DNA of 64,000 bases from Megascapheus bottae (lineage: Eukaryota; Chordata; Mammalia; Rodentia; Geomyidae), in NCBI GenBank assembly GCA_024803745.1, contig JANJXV010000128.1, positions 2,068,001 through 2,132,000 on the forward strand, in the 5' to 3' direction. The notes beneath the pieces are model-generated. The model saw only the letters and a list, made by a program, of their open reading frames with translations. It did no database searches and had not been told where the DNA came from. Position numbers and translations under genes: made by a program. Of the stretch, positions 41,582 to 55,216 are shown one piece after another (the first letter of the stretch is position 1; each line of letters starts with the position of its first letter).

Positions 41582-43320
41582 AGGACTTGATCTCAGGTCC
41601 TGGGTGCTGTCCCTTAGCTTTTTCATTCAAGGCTGGCATTCTAGCACTTTAGCCATAGATCCACTTTCTTTTCTTTTCTTTTTCTGCCAGTCCTGGGGCT
41701 TGAACTCAGGGCCTGGGCACTGTCCTTTGGCTTTTTCAAAGCTAGAGCTCTACCACTTGAACCACAGCACCACTTCTGGCTTTTTCTGTGTATGTAGTAC
41801 CGAGGAATCAAATGCAGGGTTTCATGCATGATGGAAAAGCACTTTACCACCACTAGGCCAAACTCCTGGCCCTCCACTTCTATTTTGATTCGGGTTAACA
41901 GAAGATGAGAATCCCATGGACAGTTCCTGCCCAGGCTGGCTTTGAACTCCGATCCTCAAATCTCAGCTTACCAACTAGCTAGGACCACAGGCCTAAAGCC
42001 TATATCTTGAAGACAGTGATTTTTGTTTTGCATGCTCACTTCCTGCCCTGTCCCCAGAGTGCCACTGGAAATGTGTCCCTTTCACGCTTGTCCTCTGATT
42101 GACTTTCAGCAGAGGGGAAAAAGATGTATCTCTTTCTAGAACCTTCTCCTCCCATCTGTTCCTCATTTTTGCTGTCTGTGCCTGGTATCCTGCTAATTCA
42201 GCCCATTCACATAACAGTTATGCCAGGAACAAGGAGAAAGGCATGCTGGGAAAAATGTATGACAACCCTCTTTAGATAGTATCTAAAGGAACTTGTTCTC
42301 CAATCCCTAATCTGAGAAGGCAGCATCAGTAAAGGAAAAAAAATGAAAATATTGGTGGTAAAAATGCTGTACCTTCAACATAACAGGCCGTTCTTCATCT
42401 GCATCGATGGGAATTCCAGTGCTCGTCACCCAAGTATTGGTACACAAATGTCTTAACCGAACATACGAGTTCCTAAGATCAAAATATAAAACGCAGGTTG
42501 AACACACGTCGCACACATTAAACATCTTTGTGTATACTTAGCCCCATTCCACAATTCACTCAAGCTCCATCGACGGTAAGAAAAACCACGTGGGCCAGGT
42601 GGTGGTACCTGGAATCTCGGCTGTTCAATATGCAGAGATAGGAGAATCACAGTTCAAAGCCAGCTGAGGCAGGAAAGTCTACGAGACACTTGATCTCCAA
42701 TTAACCAGCAAAATACAGCCAAAATAGAGCTGGGGGTCAAGTGGTAGAGCACCAGGCTTGAGTGATTATTTTAAAGGACAGTGCTTGGGCTCTATGTGTA
42801 AAATCAGAACCAACACGCATTTTTAAAAAACTTCTCGACTGAATAATGAAAGGAGTAGATAAATGAATTAATAAAGTGAGGGTTCGAATGCAATAAAAGT
42901 AAATGAGAAAACTTCTGCTATAAGTGTTCGGTTGCTTTTCATTTTAGTAGCCAAAGCTAATACATTAGTCGAAGTAAATGGCTATACATTTTTCATAACT
43001 TCCTTCTGAGTTGTCAGAAGTTCGAAAAACATGTCAAAACTTTTCGAAATTTTATAGTTTACATATGCAAATCTTACCTATTAAATAAAATTGAGTAGGC
43101 ATTAATGGCTCACACCTGCAAATCCAGCTACTGAGGAGGCTGAGATCTGAGGGTCATAGTTCAAAGCCAGCCTAGATAGGAAAGCCAGTGAGACTCTCAT
43201 CTCTCAACTAAAATCAAAAAGCCGGAAGTGGAGCTGTGGCTCAAATAGGATAGCACCTGCCTTGAACAAAACAGCTAAGGGACAGTTCACAAGCCCTGAG
43301 TTCAAGCCTCAGGACCAGCA

Positions 43321-43364
<44 letters not shown>

Positions 43365-46300
43365 ATACACATATGTGCATATATACACATGTGTGCATGT
43401 AATATTTAATATCATTTGTGATTTTATTATAATATATTATATGTTATATTATACATTATAAAATATATGTATTTTGTATATAATTAATACTATATAGTAT
43501 ATTATACTTATTATAATACAATTATATTATAATATATAATATACAATTCTATTATATTATGATTTTATTATGATTATAACATTTATATATTCTAATAATT
43601 CTAATATTGTAATATTAGATTATTATATTCATTGCATTATAAATTATAAAATATAAGTATGTTAATATTCTAATATATTAGTGTTATATATTAATATATT
43701 ATAATATCTATATTGTATATTATATTAATATTATATTATGTACTATAACATGCATAATATATGACACATAATATAAATAAAGTAAATGTGATATAACTAT
43801 AAATGTAAATAATGTGTTTATTATGTTATATATTTACAAATAATATACAATACATGACAGATGTAATATACATACTAGTTATGTAATATAAAAATAATAT
43901 AAATGCAAGTGTCTAATATAAAATATATATGAATCCATACATAGAAAAGATGTAAATCTATGTCTTGTGAAAGTATGTGAATTATATCATATAAATTCAT
44001 GCTATATATTTTTCTTTTCCCAAGAAGCCTCCTCCTGCAGGCCCGGTTCCCTCTCACCTGGGGACCAGGCAGTCAGCCCTCTGCAGTGTGGTGGCGTCCA
44101 GCTCAAAGAGGGACGCGATGTCATTGCCATGAGGCACGGAGACCAGCGTGTAGGTGGTCTTCTCCCCACCCTGGCGCCTCTTCCTCGAGGCTGGAAGGTC
44201 TCCATCTCTCTGTGGAGGAGAACACAGGCATTCACTCTTCCCCTGCCTCCCCTCCTTCCCAGAAAGACTCATCCCCAGTGCTGCCAAGTCCCAGGGGTGT
44301 CATAAACACACTTGGACTTACAACAGTTCCTGGTAGAAAACTAAAAGCACTCATCTTTCCCCCTTGACCACCCTAGCTGCGACCTCACTGAATCTCCACC
44401 CTTCCCCTAGCCCCCTCCCCAAACTCATCCTGCCACTGTGAAAGAGCTAGCCTGTGACCTCGAGCCACAGACACTGTGAAAACCCCCTTTCCTACCATTC
44501 AAGGTAAGACTGCCTTTGGCCACAGACAGTGGCTCACTCCTGTAATCCCAGCTACTCCAGAAGCTGAGATAGGAGGATCACAGTTCAAAGCCAGCCCATC
44601 TGAAAAGTCATGGACTGTCAGAAAACTCAACGTGGCTCACTGTGGCTCAACGTGGGAGAGTGCTGGCCTTAAGGAAAAGAGCTCAGGTACAGAGTGCAGG
44701 CCCTGAGTTCAAGCCCCAGGGCTGACAAAACAAAAACATTGCTTTCCCATTCTGCACAAATAGCCCTTCCCCTATGTCCATTCTACTCCCAGAGCTCAAA
44801 GTATTTCCTTATAGTTTCAAGCCCTTTTCTGCATCTAGACATCTATTTACAAAGTAATGTTAACCTTTCACTGTTGAGGCAAACACAGAAGATTCACCAT
44901 GAGACTCTTATCTCCAATAAACTACTCAGAAAGGCTGGAAATGGCACTGGGGCTCAAGGGGTAGAATGCTTGCCTTGAGCAAAAAGAAGCTCAGAGACAG
45001 CACCCAGGCCCTGAGTTCAAGCCCCAGGCCTAGGGCCCCCTCCCAAAAAAAAAGGAAGAAAGAAAGAAAACAAACATAAAACTGTCCGAAAAATATATGA
45101 TGCTTTCCATCATTAAATATCTGGAAAACACCAATCAAAAAAGTACAATGTGATATCACCCACTGTCCAAACAGCTACTAGAACAGCAAGTATCAAAAAG
45201 ACAAGAAATTCCATACTATTTCATACTCGCTACTCAGGAAGTTGCTATCTGAGGATCACAGTTCAAAGCCAGCCCACAAAGGAAAGTCATAGAGGCTCTT
45301 AACTCCAACAAACCAGCAAAAAGCTGAAGTGGAGGGCTGTGGCTCAAGAGATAGAGTATTCACTTTGAGTGAGAGTGCAAAATGAGAGTGCAAAGCCCTG
45401 AGATCAAGACCTAGCGCTGGTCCAAAACCAAAAGCAAAAGATAATATTCACTGGAGGTATCTGCACACAAAACAGCTCCAGTGGTACAGTGCAAACTTAG
45501 CCCACATCATACTAAGATGCGGAACTGGGAATGTGGCCTAGTGGTAGAGTGCTTGCCAAGCATGCAGGAAGCCCTGGGTTCAATTCCTCAGTGCCACATA
45601 CACAGAAAAAGCTGGAGAAGTGGAGCTGTGGCTCAAGTGGCCTTGAGCAAAAGAAGTTCGGGGACAGTACCCAGGCCCTGAGTTCAAGCCTCCCTACCAA
45701 CAAAAAGAAGAAAATATTGCTGTTCTACTACATGGAGTCTAAAAAGTAAAGAACAAACAATACAAAGGCTCTCACCACATAGAAACAGACAACCAACAAT
45801 GCAGTAAGGGGCCATGCTGGGGAGAGGGTGTAGAAAGTTCCAGTTAAATAGAACAAGTAAGTCCTGAAAGCCAAGACACTGAGTGAGGACTATAGCCACA
45901 TATCTTGTATTTTGTACTCAGGTTTATGTATTTATATATGATAGAGCTATCGTGTATGTACATTCATTATATAATATATATTATATTTGTTACATATGCA
46001 ATACATGCATACATACATGCATACATGCTTGCATGCATTATATAGTCAATATAATAATATAATTTATAATAATGTATATGTTATATAACATTTATAAGAT
46101 ATTATATACATATATTCTTTTCAGTCCTAGGGCTACCACTAGGCCACACACCCAGCCCCAAATATTTTATGTTTTATATAAAATATATATTAATATATAT
46201 AATATATATTAATTATATATATAATATATAATATATTACATATATAATAACATATAATGTATATTAAAATATATATCAAATATATGTTTTATAATGTTTC

Positions 46301-47745
46301 ATAATAGTGCATTTATAATATATCATATATCATAATAAATAATATAAATAAATAAAATATACATTTATAATATATTATATATAACATAATACATAATGAT
46401 TGTATATTGTATATTATACAATATATTATATGTTGTATTCCTATACAATATAATATTTGTTATGTATTGTACATTATATAATATATTATAATATGTGTTA
46501 TATATTATAGATTATATAAGACATATTATACATTCTAGATTATTCACATTTTTTATATTATATTGTATAGGTTATACACAGTCTTAGCTGCCGCCACCCA
46601 GAAGGAGCTCTGAGACATGGTAATTTCAGAGACTCATCTTATAATGAGAGGACTCTTCACTCCCTCCCACAAATACATCAATACTGCACAACTTGTGAAA
46701 TCTCACTATACACAAAAGATCCTTCCTCCAAAGTCTAATCACACTGCCCAGAACTGGAGTGATAAAAAGTTTTGGAGTGTGTGTGTGTGTGTGTGTGTGC
46801 CAGTAGTGGGTCTTGAACTCACAGCCCTGGGTTCTTGCTTAGCTTTTTCACTGAAGGCAGATTCGCTTATCATTGAAGCCATCAGTACCAGAGAAAATTG
46901 GAGAAAAGAATCTCATGCATTTGTTTGCCTGGACCGGCATGGCACGTCGATCCTTTAACCTCAGCCTTCTGAGTAACTACAATTCTAGTCATGAGCCGCT
47001 GGCTCCAGCCACAGTGATATAAATCTGGGCAGTGCCACAAAATATTCTAAACACTTCCGGTTCGTAGGGGACATTGAAAAAGAAGAAAGGATGATCAGAT
47101 TCTTAGCTGGCCATGAGAGCTTTCCTGCATATCCTACCTGTTTGTAAAATTAGAAAATAATAGATTCCTTTCAAACATGTAATAAATACAGCAATTTGGA
47201 TCTTAATGGGGGCGCTGAACACATTCGCCTCGTTTCTTTGGTACCCTGCATTAACCTCTAAAACATCACAAATGGAAGGCAGTATTGGATAAAGGGTTTT
47301 AAATCACATTGAGGAAAAAAAATCACGGGGCAATAATAAGATAAGGGAAAAGAGGAGAGGAAGAATTAGCGTAAGATCCCAGGGGAGAAGGGAACTCTGC
47401 TGTGAGAAACTGATTTCTTCTTTTTACAAGCTGGAGATAAATTCCTATGGCTCCTTGTATGCTCTTTCAGACAAAAAGTGATTGTTGCTAGGTGGTAAAT
47501 GGTTTAGAATGTAAGAAAGCTGGGCTCCTTGGCTAACACTTGTAATCCTATCTACTGAGATATGAGGATGGAGGTTCAAAGCTAGCTGGGCAGGAAAAGT
47601 CAATGAGACTCTTATCTCCAAGGAGCCAGCAAAAAGCTGGAAGTGGGAATGTTGTTCAAGTGGTAGAGTGCTAACCTTGAGTGGAAAAAAAAAAAATGAA
47701 GGGAAAGCTCAAGGCCCCGAGTTCAAGTCTTACTACTTACAAACA

Positions 47746-47796
<51 letters not shown>

Positions 47797-50700
47797 TAAA
47801 CTAATAATCCTATGAAAACTGTCTTTCAAATAAGATGGTTACTTTCCAGCAATAGCTATTTCAGAATGTCAGAACATTCAGTCAGCTAGTTGTTTTAAGT
47901 TTTAGGGTTCTCTCTAAAAAATAAAACTCAAATTATTTTAACTCCAAAAGGAATTTTCCTTTTCACTCCTGGAAAGTCAACTGATAATAGCCATAGCTCT
48001 CCAATACTATATTGCTCCAATATAAACATCTTCCAGATTCAAGCCAACTCCCTAAGCCTTGAACTGGACATTGTATAATCTTAACTATATCATCTTTTGA
48101 GTTTTTTGTTGGTGGTGGTGGTTGTGGGTCTTGAACTCAGGGCCTGGGCGCTGTCCCTGAGCTCTTCAGCTCTAAGCTAGTGCTCTACCACTTTTAGCCA
48201 CAGTATCACTGCCTGTTTTCTGGTGGTTCATTGGCGATTAGAGTCTCATAGGCTTTTGTGCCCAGGCTAGCTTTGAACCACGATCCTCTGATCTCAGCTT
48301 CCTGAATAGCTAGGATTATAGGTATGAACCACTGGGATTAACATCTTTTAATTTTTTTCCTTTCTGACTCATGGCTTCTACTATTGAAAGCATTTCACTC
48401 AGTCAGATGTAGCCTTCAAACTTGCTACAAAATTTTCCATTCATTGGTGAAAGACTGGAACCATTTACCTTAAAATCAGGAACTAGACAGCAATGCCCAC
48501 TCTCTCCACTTCTCTTCAATATAGTGCAGGAACCCTTAGCCAGAGCAATAAGGCAAGAAAAGGACATCAAAGGGATCCACATAGGGAAAGAAGAAATTAA
48601 ACTATCCCTATTCTCAGATGACATGATCCTCTACTTGAACGACCCAACAAACTCCACTCCCAAACTTCTAGAATTAATAAACTACTTTAGCAAAGTGGCA
48701 GGATACAAAATTAACCTTCAGAAGTCAGCAGCCTTCTTATACACCAACAATACACAAACAGAACGCCAAATCAAGAAAATGATCCCATTCGCAATAGCCC
48801 CCAAAAGAATAAAATACTTAGGAATATACTTAACCAAAGATGTAAAGGAATTATTCAGTGAAAACTATAAAAGCCTAACGAAAGAAATTAAAGAGGACGC
48901 TATGAAATGGAAAGACATCCCATGCTCATGGCTAGGGAGAACCAACATAGTGAAAATGGCTATACTGCCAAAATTGATATACAAATTCAATGCAATCCCC
49001 ACCAAAACCCCAAAGACATTCTTTATGGAAATTGAAGATATAATCCAAAGATTCATATGGAACAAGAAAAGACCTAGAATAGCCAAAACAATTCTAGACA
49101 AAAAGAGCAATGCTGGTGGTATTACAATACCAGACTTCAAACTCTACTATAGAGCCATAATAACAAAAACTGCTTGGTATTGGCACAAAAATAGACCAGA
49201 AGATCAGTGGAACAGAATAGAAGACCCAGAAATAGAACCACATACCTATAGGCAACCTGTATTTGACAAAGGAGCCAAAGATACTCAGTGGAACAAACAC
49301 AGTCTATTCAATTACTGGTGCTGGCAAAACTGGGCAGCCACATGCATGCAGAAAAGTAAAAATTGACCCTAGCCTTTCACCATGCACAAGCATTAACTCA
49401 AAGTGGATCAAAGACCTCAACGTCAAACCAGAAACCGTGAAACTGCTGCATGATAGAGTAGAAGAGACACTGGAACGCATAGGCACAGGCAAGATTCCTG
49501 AACAGAATCCCAGAGTCACAACAGATTGGAGAGAGACTCGATAAATGAGACTACCTAAAAATAAAAAGTTTCTGTACAGATAAAAACATAGTTGCAAAAG
49601 TAGAGAGACGGCCAACCAACTGGGAAAAGATATTCACCAATAATATATCTGACAAATGCTTAATATCCAGTATCTACAGGGAACTCAAGAAACTAATCCC
49701 CCCCCCCCACCAAACCCAATAAACCATTCACTAAATGGGCCAGGGAACTAAAGAGAGACTTATCAGGAGAAGAGATTAAAATGGCAGAAAAGCATATGAG
49801 AAAATGTTCATCATCCATGGTCATAAAGGAAATGCAAATAAAAACAACCCTAAGATACCACCTTACCCCAACAAGAATGGCCAAGATTTTGAACTCAGAC
49901 AATGACAGTTGCTGGCGGGGTTGTGGAGAAAAAGGAACCCTACTGCACTGCTGGTGGGAATGCAGACTAGTTCAGCCACTCTGGAAAGCAATGTGGAGGT
50001 TTCTTAAAGAACTGAAAATTCACCTTCCCTACGATCCCGCCATACCACTTCTGGGCATCTATCCTGAACAGCATGACCCAAGATATGATAAGGACACCTG
50101 CCCAGCTATGTTCATCTCTGCACTATTCACAATAGCCAGGCGATGGAAACAATCCAGATGCCCTACTGCAGATGAATGGATACAGAAAATGTGGTATATA
50201 TACACAATATAATTCTACATAGCCAACAGACAAGATAAAATAATGGCATTCGCAGGGAAGTGGATGAATCTAGAGTGAATCATGTTGAGTGAGACATGTC
50301 AAGACCTAAGGAACAAAAGGCGCATGGTATCCTTAATATGTGGCTATTAAATCCAAAGAGTACAAGAGCGAGGATTCAATAACTGCATACCCAAAGCAAT
50401 GGACATGGTAATGGAAATATACAGATAACTAACTATATAGACATAAAAACCTATGACTCTATAGACATAATGTTTTATTTCATAAATTAATATGTTTCTA
50501 TGACATACAAACCCTCAGCCTAATTGTGATTAAGTTCTAAATACTAAGTCCCAGTGATTGTAAATAGAGATTCCATCCTTGAACACTTGTTTGTTAAACT
50601 TGTCATTTAAAATATGATGTAAAAATCAACGTTAATAAATTCTTAAAAATGATGTAAAAATCAACATTAATAAATTCTTAAAAAATGATGTAAAAATCAA

Positions 50701-53700
50701 CATTAATAAATTCTTTTTAAAAATTTCCATTCATTCATATAAAACCTAATGAGCAAGATTTGAGAGTTGAGGCAAGAAATCTACTCACCACATTTTTTCC
50801 CTCACTTTGGGCATCTTGATAATCAGGATTCAGCTAGAAGAGTAAAAGGAAAATTAGTTATGAAATATTAACAGTCTTAGCAACACCAAGGATCCTTATT
50901 TCAGTTTCTTGACTACATTTAATATCTAATAAGCTAAATCAGTGACTTAATAAATGTTAAATTTTAAACTCACTCCCTAGTTGTGTGAGGACTGAGGACA
51001 AGCAAGGAATGATGACAATTTAAATCTCTCTAGGAAAAGGTTGAGCTGCCACAAAAACCACCATTAACCAATAACTTAAAAACAGATTTAAAGGGCCAGG
51101 GGAGTTTGGCCTAGTGGTAGAGTGCTTGCCTAGCATTCACAAAGACCTGGGTTCAATTCCTGGGAATCACATTCATAGGAAAAAGTCAGAAGTGGTGCTG
51201 TGGCTCAACTGGTAGAGCTCTGGCCTCAAGAAAAGCCCAAGGACAATGCTCAGGCCCTGAGTTCAAGCCCCAGGACTGGTAAAGCAAAATAGATTAAAAA
51301 AAATAATAATACAACGCTAGTGGCTCATGTCTGGAATCCAAGCTACAAGCTCCTTAGGAGACTGAGATCTGAGAATCATGGTTCAAAGCCAACCTGGGCA
51401 GTAAAAATTGCGAGACTTTTTTTTTCTTTTTGGTCGTAGGACTTGAACTCTGGGCCTACGCATTGTCCCTGAGCTCTTCCGCTCAAGGCCACAGCCCTAC
51501 CACGTATGCCACAGTGCCACTTCCGATTTTCCGGTGATTAATTGGAGATAAGAGTCTCATGGACTTTGGTGCCTGGGCTGGCTTCAAATTATGATCCTCA
51601 GATCTCAGCCTCCTGGGTTGCTAGGATTATAGGCGTGAGCCACCAACCCCGCCCCAGCTCCTAAGACTCATATCTAATTAACCACCAAAACCCAGAAGTG
51701 GAGCTGTGACTCAGGTGGTACCACACCAGCCTTGAGCAAAAAAAACTAAGCAAGAATTTAAGACCCTGAGTTCAGGTCCCAGTACTGGCATACACATCAA
51801 AATAAAATTTTTTTCCAGAGTATTTTGCTGCTTTTTTTTCTCTCTCTCTCTCTAAAAATACTAACAGCAGTAATCACTAAAATGATTAGGATGAGAATGA
51901 CTGGAAAAAAGTTTTTAAATAAGGAAGGTAAAGTCACATGATGGTTCCTCAATCTATTAGGACTTTGAAGAAAACATTTACTTATGTTAAAATATAAATC
52001 ATCATCTAGCCATGGAGAGAAAACAAATATGCTCTTTAATCATTTATTCAATAAATATTAATAGAGCATGTATGTATAATGGCCAAGACCTTGACACACA
52101 GCCCATTAACCAAGACAACCTTACGATCCAGGAAGGAAAATTCCACCAAACCCGAATCAGCTAGAATACAAAGGAGGATATGACCAGAGATATTAGACAG
52201 AATTGAATCACTTATAAATAATATAGGTAAGAGGGAGGAGGAATCTGAAATGGACAAATTAATTCAAGAATTATTTATGGACAGCTAGCTTGCAATAAAG
52301 CTTGAAAGAGGCGTAGAATTCAAACTGAAAAAAAGGATCAACTCAAATAATGGGATCTTTCAACCATAGATACACTGATAGACATATAAATCAATGGATA
52401 GATGGATAGACAATGGATGATAGATGGATAAATGGATGAACGGATGGACGGTGTGTAGATAGATGAATGGATGATGGATGGATGGATGGATGAATGGATG
52501 GACAAATGAATGGATGGACAGATGGATGAATCGATGGATGAATGGATAGAGAAACAGATAGATGAATAGATGGACAATGGATGGGTGGATGGATGGATGG
52601 ATGGGTGGACAGATGAATGATGGATGGGTAGATGAATGATGGATGGACAGACAGGTAGATGGACAGATAGATGGACAGACACATGAATAAATAGATAGTA
52701 GATGAATGGGTAGATGAATGGATAGACAGATGGACAGATAATGGATATCTAGATGGATGGATGGATGAATGGACAGATAGATGGAGAGAAAGATAATAGA
52801 TAGATGGCTGGATGGATAGACAAATGAATAGATGGACAAATGGATAGAAAGCAGATGAATGGATAGGTGAATGGATAGACAGCTATGACATATAAGACGA
52901 TAGGTGGATGGACAAAAGGATGAATAGATGTACGGTTAGATGAATGGATGGACAGAAGGACAGACAGATAAATTCAATCTATGCCTCCAGAAGGCATAGA
53001 AACTTATTCCTTTTGATCTCAGACCTCCTAAGAGCTGAGATTATGTGAACCCTAAATACACAATATACATTTTCATACAGAATAAATTATGTATGAGGGT
53101 CTGTGGCCTATTATCATTCATAGATTATAAATCTATATACACACGCATACTTACAAACCTTTTCCTAGGTGTTTCAATATGCTGAGGTCTTTTCATATAC
53201 TAAGGCTGAGCGATTTGATAAAGAATTTCAGGACAAGGCAGGGAGTTTGGCCTAGTCGTAGAGTGCTTGTCTAGCATGCACGAAGACCCGGGTTCGATTC
53301 CTCAGTACCACATACATAGGAAAAAGCCAGAAATAGTGCTGTGGTTCAAGTGGCAGAGCTCTAGCCTTGAGAAAACCCAAGGACAGTGGTCAGGCCCTGA
53401 GTTCAAGCTCTGGGACTGGCAAAAAAAAAAATCTCAGGACAGGGCTGGGAATGTGGCTTAGTGGTAGAGTGCTTACCTAACATTCATGAAGCCCTAGGTT
53501 CGATTCCTCAGTACCACAGACACAGAAAAAGCTGGAATGACACTGTGACTCGAGTGGTAGAATGGTAGCCTTGAGCGAAAGAAGCTCAGGGACAGTGCCC
53601 AGACCCTGAGTTCAAGCCCCAGGACTGGCAACAACAACAACAAAAAAATCTCAGGATGACATTTAGGAAAAAAGAACGTTTTTTTAAAGAATTAACTGTA

Positions 53701-55182
53701 GGGATATTTAAAACTACAGCCTAGCCAGGCACCAGTGGTTCACACCTGTCATACCAGCTACTGAAGAGGCTAAGATCTCAGGATTGCGGTTCAAAGCCAG
53801 CCCAGGCAGGAAAGTTTATGAGACTGTCATCTTCAGTGAACCACCAGAAAACCAGAAGTGGTGTGGTGGCTCAACTGGCAGAACAATTAACCCTGAGCAA
53901 AAATTCTTTCCAGGCCCTAAGTTCAAGTCCCAGGACTGGCAAAAAAAAAAAAAAGAGAGAAAAAGGGGCCCGGAGTTTGGCCTAGTGTTAGAAAAGAAAA
54001 GAAGCCCTACCACACAGCTTTACTATTCATAGACTACACTACTATTCTGGTACTTCAGCATTTTGGTTTTTTTGTTTTTGGTTTTTTGCCAGTCCTGGGC
54101 TTGAACTCAGGGCCTGAGCACTGTCCTTGGGGCTTTCTCAAGGCTAGAGCTCTACTTGAGCCACAGCACCACTTCCCGCTTTTTCTATATATGTGGTACA
54201 GAGGAATCGAACCTGGGTCTTCATGCATGCTAGGTAAGCACTGTATCAGTAGGCCAAACTCCCAGCCAAGTATTCTGTTTTTAATCAAATCCTAAAGTTT
54301 GAAAGAGTTAGGAAATAAGCTTCTAGCGCCATCTGGTGGAGGTTTTACCTACCTGCAAACAAATCTATCAAAACAGGGCACTACTAAATGTTTAATAAAA
54401 TTATTTTACAATACAGGGAATACCTTGTTTGGGAAAGGATTATCCAAAGTTATCCATTTAAGATGGATGCCTGATTATAATCTCAGCTACCCAGGACGCT
54501 GGTGAGATCTGAGAACTCAGGTTCAAAGACAACCCAGACAAACAAGTCCCTGAGCTTTTTCACTCAAGGCTGTCACTCTACCACTTAAACCACAGCACCA
54601 TTTCCAGTTTTCTGGTGGTTCCTTGGACATAAGAGTCTCGCAGACTCTCCTGCCCAGGCTGGCTTTGAACCACTATCCTCGATCTCAGGATAACAGGTGT
54701 GAGCCAGCAAAGCTTGGCTAGTTAGGTTTTTTTATTCTTAGTTGAGACAATATTCTCTGCCTTGATGTATAGTTTCCCTTCAGTGGTAACTTTCGTGGAA
54801 GTGGAGCTGTATGGCTCAAGTGACAGAATGCCAGCTTGAGCAAAACAGTTAAGGGACAACATCCAGGCCCTGAGTTCAATCCCCAGTGCACACAGTAGGT
54901 TTTAGGATTATTTCAAGGCATATGTGGTACACAAACACTCATTTCATGTAGTGGCATAATAAAGGACGCATCGGGGATTTAGAAAAGTAAGAATCTTGGG
55001 CTGGGAGCATGGCCTAGTGGTAGCATACTCGCTTAGCATGCATGAAGCTCTGGGTTTGATCCCCTGGAACCACATACATAGAAAAAACCAAAAGTGTCGC
55101 TGTGGCTCAAGTGGTAGAGCTCTAGCCTTGAGAAAACCCAAGGACAGTGCCCAGGCCCTGAGTTCAAGCCCCAGGACTGGTG

Positions 55183-55216
<34 letters not shown>

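Larger units (their letters stand above)
48446..50718 (+). mobile_element. 5'-truncated L1, 2.3 kb, with target-site duplication
   Basis: It begins inside the ORF2 reverse transcriptase and runs to the 3' end. The flanks repeat tttccattcatt exactly, extended to about 17 bp with one mismatch (48429-48445 and 50719-50735), in an L1-endonuclease-like T/A context. The 3' UTR end is triplicated as a roughly 32-bp unit. ORF2 is broken, so the copy is dead. Antisense to ITPR2 between exons 6 and 7. Confidence 0.96.

Noticed and set aside
48446..50718. An active or protein-coding L1
   Set aside because: 5' truncated, no ORF1, and ORF2 broken by frame changes and a stop.
52338..52839. Long Ser/His/Ile/Pro open frames on the minus strand
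   Set aside because: Product of the GATG/GATA tetranucleotide array.
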